A stretch of DNA of 64,000 nucleotides. It comes from Symbiodinium kawagutii (Eukaryota > Sar > Dinophyceae > Suessiales > Symbiodiniaceae). This document shows, piece after piece, positions 22,601 to 37,600 of the stretch. The stretch spans positions 153,678 through 217,677 of the forward strand of contig VSDK01024180.1 in NCBI GenBank assembly GCA_009767595.1, in the 5' to 3' direction. Numbering within the stretch: the stretch's first letter is position 1; each line of letters begins with the position of its first letter. The translations under genes were made by a program, and so were the position numbers. Below the pieces are notes generated by a model. The model was not told where the DNA came from. It did no database searches and saw only the letters and a list, made by a program, of their open reading frames with translations.

Positions 22601-25600
22601 ATCCTATCCCACCTCATCCATTTCCTTGCTTGTTGTACTATTATCCTGCATAAGCAGGTCCATCCAAGCCTCATTTCCTTGCTTGTCGTATCTATCATGA
22701 TCCGGAGATCCAGCACTGTTCATCACCATATCCACCGAAGGGCGGGCCCCGGCGGTGCGCCAGGTGACTTGGAGCACACGCACTTGGTGAAGGGTTTGGA
22801 CTTCCTGCTGAACAAGGTCCGGGCAGAGCTCAACAAGCAGAAGAAGGTGGAGGAAGTCCAGCGACTCGTTGAGGAATTGGCTGGGGATTGTGACTGGCCA
22901 GACATAGCTGGGGTGTTTCAGCATTGGTGGGAGGATCGCCTACAAGGTCTTTTTTTGTTGGGGGATGTGAATTGTAGAGGTGAGGTAGTGACTCTTGCAC
23001 GGCTGGAGCTTGAAAAGCAGCCAGGAATTTGATCTCATGATGCTGATGAAGGTGTTTGCAATATAAATATGGAGAAAGCACTGGACAATTGATTTCAGCA
23101 TCAGGTCTAAAAGTCATGATTTTTATCATCACCAGCCGTCAATCAGGCAGGTTCTCATGGTTAATTATGCTCATCGAATTATGTGACCGGTGACTTTCAG
23201 ATGGTTTTAGATCCTTTACTGTTCATGCAAGCATCAATAAACATAGCTTATCTAATCCATCACTGCTAACCCATGGTAGCTGTTTCTCCTGGGCCTTCTC
23301 CCGGTCACCAGGTCGAGCAGTGAGAATCATGTGTTTCCAATCGGTCATTAGAGTAGAGAAATCCAGCTACTTGGATGTGCACCCCGACTTAGTAAGTGGT
23401 GGCTAACCATGGTTTCTAGGGGTTATAAGCTACCTTATAGGGATAACCAACCATGGTTATAACCCCAGGTGCACATCCAAGTAGCTTTGATGCTACCAGT
23501 TTAGTTTGGCAGTGCTGGCTCGGAAGCTTGGCTTCCCAACATGCTGCCAGTTTACCCACCCAAGAAATGAAGCGAACCCCAACCTGTGCCCATCCACAGG
23601 GCCACCCAAGGAAGGCAAAGCAACAACAACGAAAGCCGGGCGAAAAGGCAGGCAGGCGAACCTTCGAAAACCGCATTGCCCCTTGGCTCGCGCGGTTGGG
23701 CCGCAGCTGGTTGTTACCAAGGGATCTGGCATGGAGAGACCTTGGTTGACCAGCATCTTTGTAGCTGGGACCGCACCAGGCTTGGGATGCGTGGATAGGT
23801 CAATGAGCTAAGGGTACCATGTCCAACCAGTGACTGGCGTGAGGGTTGAAGATGTCACTGTGAGTGCTGCACTCGGCAATCCAGAGAATAACAGAAGCGC
23901 AACAGAGTTGAACAATGTCGAAAGTTCTTTGTTTATTTTGTTTCCTGTTCCTCTTGATCACTATGCCGTATGACCATGGACCAGTATGAAACCATACTGT
24001 TGGCCCGGGGTAGCGACTGAGTCATTTCGACCAGCTGATCGTGACCACATCTAACCACATCAAACCACCCCTCACCAACTGATCACATGAGCCATCCTCA
24101 CCACCATGACCTAACCAGATTACTGACCATCACCAGCTTATCACTGAGCCATCCTCACTAACCACCTTCCTAACCACTATTCACTATTCACCAGCTGATC
24201 ACCCAACCAACTCTCACCATCACCAGCTGATCACCCACTTCTCACCTCGTTTTCCGCGCCTCGTTTTCCGCTAGCCTCGCCTTCCAAGGCGAAGAACGTG
24301 TGGCTGACGGTGGTGGAGACGTTGCACCCGCACCATAGCACCTTCAAGGCGCGGCCTGGTACCAGCTATATGGCGAGCGACCGGGTCAAGCAGTCAACCA
24401 ACCAGCTGATGGGGGATAATCACCAACCAATAATAAGGAAAACCATGGTTTTCCACCAGGAGGACTAATCACCAGCTAGTCCAACCAATAATGACCAACA
24501 AAGCTATAAGGGAAACAGCCTGGTAAATCATAGGGGAACCAGGAGGACTAGCCGGGTGACCCCCAGCCGTAGCATTTTTAACAAGAAGTATAAATGAGAT
24601 AGTTCATCCACGGTGATCATGATGGTGCGTTAGTGCGAGCAAGAATGAGTGATGCTTAATGGTCATCATTGATCAGTGGTTCCTCAGGAGCGTTTCAGGC
24701 CCGACTGTTGGGGGGAACGAGTGGTGAAATGATGAATGGCAACGATTGGCGACGCCTTTTGGTTTGATAGTGATCATTACTCAGGACCAATGCAATGAAC
24801 CACTACAGATTTAATCATGAAACATTAATCCTGGTTCATTTCAAGAGATCCTTAATTAATCAGATTGATATAATTCAATTGAACCAGATGGACCATCGAT
24901 CGATGGTCTGATTTCACTATACCTTGTGCTGTTTATACCCTGGTGCCGTGCACATTTTTTCGTCAAAGCTCTGACACTTCAGGAGCGCGTGCAGAAGATG
25001 GGCAAAGCCATTGCCCAGGTCCGGGGGCGGTCACTGAGATTCACTGAGGGCCATCCTGGGTGTTGCGTGGTGGATGATAGGTGAAGTGGTGGATGATGGG
25101 TGATCTACCCTAGGTCAATCCCAAACTGCTTGGTGATTTGAAACATGTCTTGTTTTCCCACATGTATTTTTTTGAACAAACGGCTGGTTGACTTGCGCAT
25201 ATTTGTCATGCCGGGGTGATTCAACCACCAACCAGCTAAGCATGTCAATGATGTGAGTTACGTTGATGGGTGTGATGATGGGTCCTTGGGATGCCCTGGC
25301 CGTGACCCCGGGCCACGTGAGTGGCAACCATCGACTTGCTCCAATTGCAAGTGAAATGGAAGATGGCTACGGGCTATGGGGCTATGCGTCAAGCAGTTCA
25401 TCAACCAACTTTCATGGGGGGACCATCACCAACAATCATAGGGAAAACAATGGTCAATGATAGGGAACCAGGGGGACTAGCCAGGTGAACTGACCCGCGG
25501 TATGGGACTGGTTCATTGGGGACTTGAAGAGAGCTCAGACGCAGTCGAAATCGGCAGATGAAGTTTGCTACCACCAGCCGGTTGCACCCAGAATTCGACG

Positions 25601-28600
25601 CCAGGGACATCGTATCCGCAACGCGCCCACCATGTTTCTGCCGGGCCGCATGGCCTATGAGTTCGACACGGAACTGGAGAAGCTTGGCACGGTGCGTTTC
25701 ACCTCAGAGTTGGTTGGTTGATTCGCTGCCTGGTGGTTAGGAGCTGCGCCGGGAGCGTTGGGAGTGGCGCTTGCCCATATGGGAGCAAGGCCAGTCCCGT
25801 AAGTTCAAGGCTAAGAATTCGAGTTGTAGGAATCGTCTCATCCCCATGGGCGGTTTGATTGACATTCTTTTTTCCCAAGTGTGTTGCCACGTGGTTGGTT
25901 GGTTGACTTGCGCATTTTTTGCATGACGGGGTGAGCACCACCACCCAGTACTGGATACCAATGTTCGTTCAACGGGGAGGCTCAAGGCACAAGTGGATGG
26001 GCAGGGCCGGCTCGCTGAGGATGGGCAAGACGGATATCCCGCGGATCGTTTACATGAGCAAAGAGGAGCCGCAAAAAACGGTGCTAACCTGAGCTATGGG
26101 GGGCATAGCTGGCGAACACGCTAGGTCATGTTGGGTGGTTCATGGTGGATGAATGGTGGATGATGTAATGGTGCCAGTAGAGACATGAAGCAAAAAGAAC
26201 CGTAACATAGACCAACTCAGGATGTGGCGATAGTGGTTCATAGTGCGTGCTTATACCTGATGGTCCTTCCGTAACCAGTCTTGGTTCATCGTGCTTCTTG
26301 GTCGTATGTAATGCAAGCAGCATGGATTACGTCAATTCAATTCAATTCGTTATATTTTGTTAGGGCCTTTGGCATTAGGCTGAGTTTTTTTTTGAATGGG
26401 GCAAACGGGTTCATCAGAAGTACCTGGTACTTGGAGATGGTGGACCATGCTAACAGAGTCAATATGTGTCAATCAATTCACTAACTGGTGTTTGATAAAC
26501 TGGCTAGAAATGTTCAATAAACTGGCTGACTCATGGTTAATGAGCTGGCTGACAATATATGTTACAAAGCGGAGTAATGCTCAACAAACATCGAGCGGGG
26601 GATCCACAAACAACTTTTGGTACTTGTAGGCAATTCATGGGCATTTGAACCTGTTCGAACGGAAAAGCTCAATCTCTACAAGGTAAGCCCCCCAAACGTT
26701 ATTAGTTGATTAAGATTCGCCATTTAACAAGCTAGCTACAACTATCACAGCTGGTACACTAGTTATGACCCAAGTTAGCTAGTTACACTAGTCGTAATAG
26801 GTATAACTAGTAGCTATAACTGGTAGTTACACGAGTTCTAACATCCCAGCTTCGCCACTTCGGCCTCACAGGAGGTGGCCCCCAGTGAGCGGGGCAAGAG
26901 CACCAGCGGAATGCTCCCGGAGACGGCCGTGAGGGTCCGGACGCCACAGCACCGACTCAACGGGGCGGTGGGGCCAGGCGCCGCCTGGAGTTGTAGCCAC
27001 GGTTCGGCTGACGGTTCGGAGCTTGCTTCATGCGCATGCTCCTGGATGTTGCTGGTTGTTCATCAAAGTCACCAACCAGTCATGGTGAAGTTGGGTCACT
27101 CGCGGCTGAACTGACAAAAATCCGCTGGAAGTTCAGAACGGTGATTTCTAGTCTAGCTGGTTTGTCAAAAACTCCTGGTCCGTAGTTGGGGGTCCCCTTC
27201 TGGGTGAGTCCAGGTAGCCATGCTGAATTTCCAGGGTGACCATGAGTTAAGATTGAGATTTCCATGGTTGATTCAGACCCCATGGTGCAATTCAATGCTT
27301 GGCTAAGGGATGCTATCACAAATTTCCTCATGATTCAGAGAATCTATGGCTCACAGTGGTGAATCACGGTGAATCAATTTATTTTATGGAGCAATAGTTG
27401 AGTTGGAAGGAAACCATTGGACGCCCCGGCAAAAAATGATCACTGGATTTGATTGTTCGCCAAGGCCAAATACCACAAATATGGCATACCAATTAAGATG
27501 AACCCAAACATGAAGGATACCATAGATAGAGTATCTGGGAAGGTTACGAGAATTCATTGGCTGGCTGGTGGTTTGAAACATGGTTTAATTTCCCTAGTTT
27601 TTATTAACAAATTCTTGGTTGACAAGCATATTTTTCATAGGGGCAGTTCAACCACCAACCAAATAATGATCATTGTCAACCATTATAATCATATATAACT
27701 ATAACCATTATTATCCATTCTCAACCACTACTTAACTATACGGGGTGGTTCAACCACCAACCAGTTGGTCGTTTTCCAACCTGGCCCGCCGAACTCAATG
27801 CCGATGATCGACCGATGCAAGGGCCCTTGCGCTCCCGATGCTCTCACAGGTTTGTCAGAAGCAGAGCTGCACGTCATCACGCCCCACATGATCAAGGAAC
27901 GATCATCCCGGGTGGCTGAAACATCTACAAGGGACCGGACCCCCCAAACGTTATAAGTTGATTCAAAATCCGTTTAACTGTAGTTATATCTTCCATAACT
28001 GCTAGTTACCCTAGTCATAACCCAAGTTAGCTAACGTTTAGGGGGCCCACCTTGTAGGCAAAAAGTCCCACACCCAACAAATCCCTGGCAAAAATCAACG
28101 AATCAGAAGTTCCATATAGATTATGCTCTACATTGAGGATTCGATTCTATTATACTAATGGAAAACTATATCCGAATCATCCTATTTCAATCATTTTCGG
28201 GTCCCCTATCCATCTCGGTATCCACACCTAGCGCTCACAAAACCATCATTTTTATGGGATAGAACCCATATTTTGGAGGGTCAAATCCTACCTTTTCCAT
28301 GGTTTTGGGGGCCAATGGTAGGTTATGCTCCTTGATTCTCCACATCACCTGGTAGTCCTTGATGGCGCTGGCCGCACTTCGAAGCTCTGCCGCAAAATGG
28401 TGGACGGAAACGACGGACGTCCACGTTCTGAGCAGCCCCTGGGTTCGACGGCCCATGGGTCGAGGGCTGCGCATTTCATGGATGGTCATGTCGCTGGCGT
28501 TTTGGGGCTTTGGGATGCTGGGTTGCAGTTATTGAAGCGTGATTTTTTTTTTCGTGGTCATATGATAAATCCATCTGATGTCACATGTAATTAGTCAAAA

Positions 28601-31600
28601 ACAACAGCAGTGTCTTAGATTCTTGTTACATGTATCATCTCAAAAGAAAACGTGATTTTTGAGGGGTTTTCGCATCAGATATGGATTTGCCAGATATATC
28701 CACTCAAAATGACCGTTTCCGGGCAAGGGATCAGCCACTAAGGATGTATAAAGAAATCCTCCACGCAGTCTTAACAGACTCGGGCTTGTTGGCACTTCAA
28801 TTCATCTTGATGTGGTACTTCTGGGTAGCGAGTCTATGGATCTATTGCCACTCCGACTGGGAAAGTCTGAGTGGCTCGGTCTTCTTTGCACTTGGGGGGA
28901 TCATGAGCTTCGGAATCCTGTCCTTTCAGGATGCAGTGTTGCGGTCTGCAGATGTCTTCAGCTTTGCAGAGATTCTGCTGTTCCATAGCTCCCTGCATCC
29001 TGTGGCGGTGCTGCCCAATTGGATCTTCAATTTTTTTGTCGTCGGATTTCGATTGGTCGAAGGGTGGGACAGTTGGAGAGATCCGATCGAGAATCCATCC
29101 CATATCTACTCCATCGTTTCAACCAGCATCTTGTTGGTGCTTTTCACGCTGGACTTCATCAAGCGCGTGAAGATTGCTGTCACCATCACGAACTTGACCG
29201 AAGTCTCTGAGTCGGACACACTCACGGAGCACCAAAGGTCGCCCTATGTGCGAATATGCGCTGGAGTGGCAGGTGTTAGCAACTGGATCTTTTGGGCATG
29301 GATCATTGGCATCAAGCGAAAGGAACACCAACGGTGGGAGGGCTTCGGCATGTGGGTCAACCACTTGCCAAAGTGCACGATGGCAGCGCCTTTGCTCGGA
29401 ACAGCTTGCCTCCCTTTGTTTTTCTTCCTGCGCAGATCTCCCCTTGCAGCGGACATCTTGTTGGCGATATTTTGCTGCCTTCCTGGCGTGTTGTCCTTGG
29501 CGGATTATGTTTTGGCGATGAGGCATCCGCACCATGATTATTTCTGGCGCCTGCATTCCTTTACTTTCAGCTTGAGAGCTTTTGCACATTTACAGGCCTT
29601 ATTTGCATTGCAAACACTGCTGCTAGCCGAGTGCCATCCTTTTATTTGCGTGGTCCCAGGTGGGATTTTCGTCGTGCTTAGCACATTCACCATCACACAC
29701 GGCTTATTCACCCAAGACACCGTTGCGGACGTTGTGGTGCAAGTCCTTGAGGGCAACCGCCTTTGCAATTTCCTTTTCTGTTTTCAGATCGTGAGTCATG
29801 TCTTCGATTACTTCTCACGGAAGAGGGCGCTGGTTGCAGTGTATGATGAGCACAACGATGGCTCCATGCAACTGGCACAGCTAGATCGTACCGGCGAGTG
29901 AGTGTTGAGACAGTACCACGACAGAGACAAAAAGAGAGTGTAAACGTTTGATACTTTGAATGTCCGACCTGTGATAAATATGAACAATTGAGTGCCATAA
30001 TATCAATTGCAATGTTGCAATATGGTGGAGCATGTCTTCAAAACTTACCATGATTATTCTACGGAAAAGGTGGCCCCCCCAGTTCAAACTTGGTACAAGA
30101 CCGTCTAACTAAAACTATATCTACAATTAAATTGACCTAATTATGTTCACCAATCAATTAACTAGTGAATGGGTTAAAATGAGTTGCCCATTGAGCTACC
30201 CTAGGTACTACCCTATGACTGGTAGCTATCCTACTTATCCTAGTTACTACCCTAGTTACTACCCTAGTTACTACCCTAGTTCTACCATGTAGGGTCTCTC
30301 TAGAGAAAAAACCCATGGGAGCGCGAGCCACCAAACGTGGACCCACCGTTCGCGGGGTGCCGCCCACAGCAATGAACCAAAAAGGTGGTGATGTCAGAGA
30401 TTTCTTCGGGGTGATATGGTGTGGTTGATGATGCTTAATGATGGTTTATGGTAATTACCTTTAATGGCTAACTAACAATGATGGTTAATGTTGGCAAATG
30501 ATGTTTAATGATGGTAGATGATGGTTGATGTGGGTTGATGTTGATGATGATCATAACATAACATGCACTGATAGAACATCTCAGGCGTAGATTCAAAAGC
30601 ACACATGACCTTGACATACGTCGACCTTAGACCTGAGCAAAATAGATGGCTGTGGGTCAAAACCCCGTACCCCTGGTTTCCCTATCATTAACCATTGTTT
30701 TCCTTATTATTGTTGGTTATTTTTTCCCATTATTGGTTGGTTAACTGCTTGACCCATAGCCAGATGACCTTGATGTTTATTGGGATTTTGGTCGAGCCTT
30801 GATTTCCATCAAGCTGGGAAGCTGCTGAAAGTCGTCTCTCGGAGCGGGAGCCACCTCTTGAGTCTTGGGGGCCGGCCGGCCTAGTGGTTGGATACTGCTT
30901 GAGGCTCAACCAAACATGGGCTTGGTGAAAATGCCAGCGAAGAATAGATTGGTTAGGTAGGCAAATATATGTGAAGAGTTGGAGGCCCAGGTTTTCGCTT
31001 GCATCCAATTTGTGACTCGCAAACCACGGTTCTGGTTCGGATCTTGGCCATGTTGAGTCTCAGGCGCTTGGTGCTGATAGTTCCATAGCTCGTTCAGAAC
31101 CATGGTGCAGTTCAATCCTCAGTATGTTTGTTTCAAGGTATTGATTTCCTGACCATGATTACACAAGATAATCAAAAAGAATCCATGGTTTGATTAAAGC
31201 CAGTTACTAGTCAATAACCCTGATATTGCCTAGTGATATTACATAGTAAAAGAGTCATATTGCTGAGAGGTATAGGTTGGTCATAACCCTCATAGGTTGG
31301 TGAATCATATGGGGGTTTCTCAAGTGATGGGAGTACCTCTAGTTATCATCCCATACTCACATTTGTTTATTACTGAGCCAACCATAGCTTTAGGCTTCGC
31401 TATGGCTAGAGAAACCACCATTCAGTAATTGTGTATAACAATTGTTCTTGGTCATGTTCCCCTACTATTAGCCATCATATTTATTCCCCATATAAAACCA
31501 TGATTAACCACAAGGTTAGCCATTTTAATCCGCCTGTTAAGCCATTTTCCTTACCCATTAGCCAGTCTAATCCACCCATATAGCCGTTACTAACCACTGC

Positions 31601-34600
31601 TCAGCCAAGAAAACCCGAGGGTTTCCCTTCCCCATGGTACCCCCCCCTGCTGCATCCACCAGTGCAGCCACGCCCAGGTCCGAGATGCCATGCAGAAAGC
31701 GGCCGAGGTGAAGAAGTTGCGGAAGCAGAAGCTGGCGCCAGGTGGCAGTGGGGCTGGGGGAAGGTCGTGGACGGTGGCGCTTGGTATGGCCTGTTGGGCT
31801 TGGTGGATGTTGATGGCTTGGTTGGTTACGACATGCCCGGTGGCTTGGTTGCTTGGTTGGTTTCGTTGGTGGCTTGGTATGGCTTAGTAGTGGCTGATGT
31901 TGGTTGGGACCAGGGAGGGGGGGGCAGACGGCGAGCGATTGAAGTGGGTTGATGGTGGGGCAACTGGCAAATGGTAGATGTAAAGCCAGGGTTATATGGC
32001 TTATAAACCAAGCTATAGCGACTATAGCGTTTGAGAGCCTGACCTTGCAGTGACTTGGTGGATGTCGGTGGCTTAGTTGGCTACTTGGTGGATTCACTGG
32101 TTGCTTGGTCGCCTGGGAGCCATGCTCTCCACGATTCCCCAGTTCCGGGTGCGCCTTGAAGTCAGGCGTCGGCACAGGCTACGCCATGCAGAAGGTGGAC
32201 ACGCCCAAGGTTCAGGCGGAGCGGTCCAGAGTCACAGCTTTGGTCTTTCCCAAACAGCTGGTTTTTCGAAGGTCCATTTTCGCATACGCAGGTCAAACAA
32301 ATCCAGCTATCCTGTGTGTCAAGCAAATCCTGTTGGTTTTTGAATGCGCTATTGACCTAACATATTTTGAACATACAGGTTGACACAACACATTGCAGCA
32401 CACAGATGCAGACAGTATAGACAGATAATAAGACTATATGTATTGCTATACCACCGCTGTTCAGCCTGCCGCTGCCTTTCAGCTTACCAACTGATCCACC
32501 ATTGGAACCGATCATTGACTCCATCGTCGCCCACATCATGAAGCACCAATAGACAACCATCATGATTGACGGCTATCAAGCAGAACGAATCACTACAACC
32601 TCCGCAAACAAATCCGGTGGGAGGGCGCAGTCAAAAAAACTCTTCGCAAACTAGCAGCAGCCATTGTTAGCCATTAATGAGCGATAAATCACCCTTTTTG
32701 TAGCATATTCAAATCATGAACCACCAAAAATCATCATTCAACATTGGAAATTAACCATCAACAACCAGTCTGAACCATCATTCACCAGCTCATCAGCACC
32801 TCATCAACCACCTCCTCAACCATCTCAGACGCTCGCAACTGTGGTCGCGAGGCGCGCGACAGCGACAACGACATCTTCTCCGGCGCTGGCACCTTTGACG
32901 CCAACGAAGCTCGGTGGCGAAGCCTCGGAGCCAGGGGAGCGAGCTAAAGAGCTACAGGGAGTGATGAAACCAGATGGTAGATTACCTGAGGTGAAGAACT
33001 AGCTGGTACTCCATGAACTGAGGTGAATACTGTACGATTATATATATCAGTATCATGGTCAATGAAGGATCGATGGTGATTTTGTGCATCTCATTCGAAA
33101 CCGCACGAGTCAGTGATTCTAAATGATAACGGTGGTAACTACCGAGCAAATGGAAGATGTAGTGATGGCTGACATCAATCAAGCTACCTTGACTCTCAAT
33201 CACCCCCAACTCTTGGGATTAATGCATACTGATACCTATCATATTTGAACTCTTCTTACCAATTTTTATAGGGTATTTGAGGGTCAAGGAACATGGCGGT
33301 TTCTCAAAATGGGGGCCGCAGAAATGGAAAGGTTTATTGCATTTTGCTTCTCGAAATCGAAAACACGGGATGATTTGGGGGTCCCTCTTTTGAGAAAGCT
33401 CCATATAAACACACACACACATATATATATATATAATTAATAATTATATATATATATAATGTATTTTGATTCAGTACTCATGTGCTGCCACTGTTGGTGG
33501 TCATTCACCCCTATCAGCTGCCACTTTTGAACTAGACTTGGGCATTGGCTAAGTACCGCAATCACCAACCACAACGAAGGGGACCTAGAAGCAGCCAACA
33601 GCCTGGTGACACGAAGGGTTGCCGAGGAGTTTGTCCAGAAGGCGCGTGCGGAACAAGCGGCGAAGCGCCAGAAGGAAGGCATTAAAGAGGAAAAAGTGGA
33701 GGCGGGGCAGGCCATTGCCAGGGGCAGCCCTCCAACTTCCATGGGTCCCCATTTTTTTGAATTTGATGAGCTGATTGACTGTGTGCTATTACCCGCTAGC
33801 TATAAACCAGGGGCCCCCAAAACTTTCAAAAAATGGAAGTGTTTTTGCCTCCAAAATATGGCGTACGCCTTATGACAATGATGAGGTTTTAAAGGTCAAA
33901 GGGTGATTACTTTTTTTGTCGGCTCGAGACAGAGATGTTGCTTTGCAGATGGGTGTACATTTCGGTTTCCGAATAATACCGTGACCAGATGGGTGCCCTT
34001 GCCCATCATTAACCTTGAACCAAGCCTTGCTTCCTCGGGTCCACAGTATAACTGTGGGGCTGCACCCGGAGGTCAAAAAAGAAGAGGTGAAGGAGGAAAA
34101 GAAGGCTGGGACGAGCCGTGGGGAAGGAAGCTGTCAGTAGATTTAGCGGTGGATCTGAGTGGTTAGTGGATCTACCAGTGGATAACCGTGGCATAACTAT
34201 GATTGATAATGGTTGGAAATGAGGGAGAATAAGCAACAATAAAAGTTAAACAACGTTAAACAACTATGGTGGTTTCTCAGAACAGGGGACCCCCCAAGGC
34301 ATGGTTGGTTTATGAATGACTAAACATGGATGATAACTGGGGGCACCCCTATGACTTGAGAAACACACCTTTCTGCGGTTAGTCGATAGTTAGCAGTGGG
34401 AGATCCATATCTACAAGCCATCCTCAATTTTGCCATAGCTAGGTGGTAGCCTAATTGCCATCAACTATGATTGATCTCCAATTCAGATTCAGTCGTCATT
34501 TCGTGGTTTGAACTGGCTACCCTTCGGTATAGATGTTCACATTGTGATTTTGGGGCCCCAAGATATAGCTTGAAGAATCATGTATGGCAGATCACAAAGA

Positions 34601-37600
34601 AGCCACCTATGTTTCGAAGCATGGCGATAAATTATCAGCTACATTGGAGGTCAGCGTCCCCTCTGAGCAACCGGTGACATGGGCCATGGCTCCAAAGGTT
34701 AGAATCTACCATACAGGGTCCTTTGCCATAGTGCAGATGGTAAACATCCGTGGTCCTTGCGGAATTCCCGTTGCCCCTCATGCCCATTGGCCGAGCTGAC
34801 AGCTGGCCAACTCGGTCAAACACTGCAGTGGCAATGTGTTGAGCTCATCCACGTTCAACAAGTTGGAACCGAGTCACATTTTCAACCAGCTTTCCTGAGA
34901 CAAGGCGTACACATCGGAAATTTAAGATCTACATACATCGTGTTACAAAATATGGTCGAAAAAATGTATCCAATGGTCAAGAAAGCTTTTCCCGGAGATT
35001 CTGCATGCATTTTGCATGCATTGTTTCTTTGTTTTTTCCCCGATGGATGTGGTTCCAAAGGTTGCTAGGAATTGCCCGGTGATGATCCAACAGAAAAATG
35101 GTGCGCACTTAAATCAACCATGGTGGATGATCCAGCTAGAAGCTGATTACAGAGGGTAACATAGGATAACCATCAATTATCAACCATTGATATACGTCTA
35201 TCAAGAGCCATTACCATCCACCATTAGTCATTCACCATCATGAAGGATTTGTTCAATCATTCAATCAACCTGCTATTCACCACGAATTGATTATAAATTA
35301 TAAAGTATCACTCATCAAGCATCTATTCACCATAAATCATTCCCCGTCTATTCATCATCTATTCACCATCAATCAGCTATTCTCCATGAATGGATAATTC
35401 ACCATCTATTCACTATCAATTCACCATTCATTCAATGGAGAAATTCATCTATTCACCATCTATTCACCATCAATCATGAATTTCTCCATGAATTTCACCA
35501 TTTCTGAATAGCTCCAGCCAGCTCACTCCTTTCACCCTCGCTGCCGCTGCCAGGCCCGAAAGGCTTCGTACTTTGACGATGCCGGGGACGAAAAGTACAG
35601 CACCTTGCCTGTCCCGTCGGGGGACGGCGGTTGAACTGATGCTTCATGATGCTTCACCGCTTAAAGTCAAAAGGGATTATCACCAACATTCACCAACAAG
35701 GCTGGTTCATGCTTAGAAATGGGTGATCCAGCTGTTACTCATGCAACCCCTTGATGGTAAATCCCCAGCTATTGCTGAACTCATGGTGGTTTAGTGATAC
35801 GGATCTACCTTCAGCAGTATTGAAATTGCTCATGTGTGTGGCCATCATTGCCGAAGCCATTCTTCCTGGGGGTTCTCCGCCATCACCAAGCCTCACGCAA
35901 GAATCCGCAAGAATCTGGTGATTGTAGAAGTTACTTCGTCCATTTTGAGCAACGCAGGGGCTCGGAAAATCGACCCAAGGGTGCAGCAGTGTGCCAGGGA
36001 GTAATTGTACAAGGTGGGGCCCCCAAACGTTACAGTACAACTTGGTTTATGTATTTTTCACTTCTAGTTATATCTGCCATTTGCATCCATTTGCCTCGTA
36101 GTTTCCCTAGTTCAAGCCGCCAACTTCAATGCAGCTGCAAGTTCGGAGAGCTATCAGCTGCCAGCCTCTCAGTTCGCATGCTATTTGCAGCACTTTGGAG
36201 CTTCCATGGTAGTTCCCTCGTAGTTCTCAGCCGGGGGCCCGACCAGATATCGAGCGCAGCGCTCGGCGGCTCGCAGGGGAACACCCGAGCCGAGGACAGG
36301 CGCCTGAGCGCCAATTGGACCTGGATGAGATCGAAGTGGAGGCGAGGCCGCGCCGGGGAAATGCGGACCATTGGAGGGGTGAAAAGTGGTGAAGTGGTCG
36401 TGATTTTTAGGGCTTGATCATGGTGATTTATAGTGATTTATAGGGATGTTAAGCATGAAAAATGGTGACTTTATAGTGATTTCTAGTGATTGATCATGCA
36501 AAAATGGTAAGTTTACGGTGGTTTAGAGTGGTTCATCATGTTGAAAAGTGCCTCATAGTGGCTCATACTCGAAAAGGAGCCGGTCAATAGTGATGTATGC
36601 GGTGGTCCATAGGTGTTCACAATGCTTCAGTGTTTTGTTCGCCGGCCAGCGGCCATATAGTTGGAAATGATGCTTCATAGTGGTTCATGATACTTAGTAG
36701 TGGTGAATCAGCTAGTTAATCATATTATATAGTCATGCTTAGTGATGGTTGCTAACAACAATGTGAGCAATCTCAACAGCAATGAGTGAATCACCTCGTC
36801 AGCATACACCTGCATACAAGCATCTGTCTGTCTGGGGGCCCGTGCATGTTCAGTGGCCCGTGCATGTTCAATGGCAAAAAACACTATGCGTGGTACAATT
36901 AAATTAAGCACACACACACATGAACATATGTGGCACATGCAGCTCATCCAAGAACTTTTCAGCTTTTCGTGGATAAGTGGCCGTCGCACACCATGGTCAC
37001 GATGGTCACATGGTCTAGACCGATGAGTGTTTCACTGTCAAAGTTGTACTGAAGTGATAAATCATATAGTATATCACATGGTCCATCATATAGGTTTGTT
37101 TTAGTTGTTGTACTTTGGACACATGCACATTTGAAAATCCGCGATTTCCCTCAAACCATCCAGGCCAAGCCCAACCAACATTCAACATTCTTGGAAAATC
37201 AAAGTTTGGAGGCAAAAATTGACGAAGGGTGCGCCAAAGGTTCCAGAAAGACGAGCCTGCAGCAATGGGCTGAAATCATGCACTGATCATTTACCTATGT
37301 TGTAACATCGTTTCTTCAAAACCTTTTCCCGGAACGGGTGCTGCTCACTTCCCCCTTGTGTCGCAATGTGTCTTCAAGATGTTTCATTCAACATGTATCT
37401 TGGGGATAGTTAGTACGTGGCCCGTGGGTTGGTGTACCCCCCAGCAAGAGCCGGGCGCAACTTAAGGGGATGAAGTTAACCACCATTAACCTTAAAGCTG
37501 GCTTCTTAGTCATCTAATCATCCTTCATTTAGCTATTTAACCTTACAATCCGCTGTGGAATGATCCGAAGCCTTGCAAATTCCTTTGGGCGAAAGGCCGC

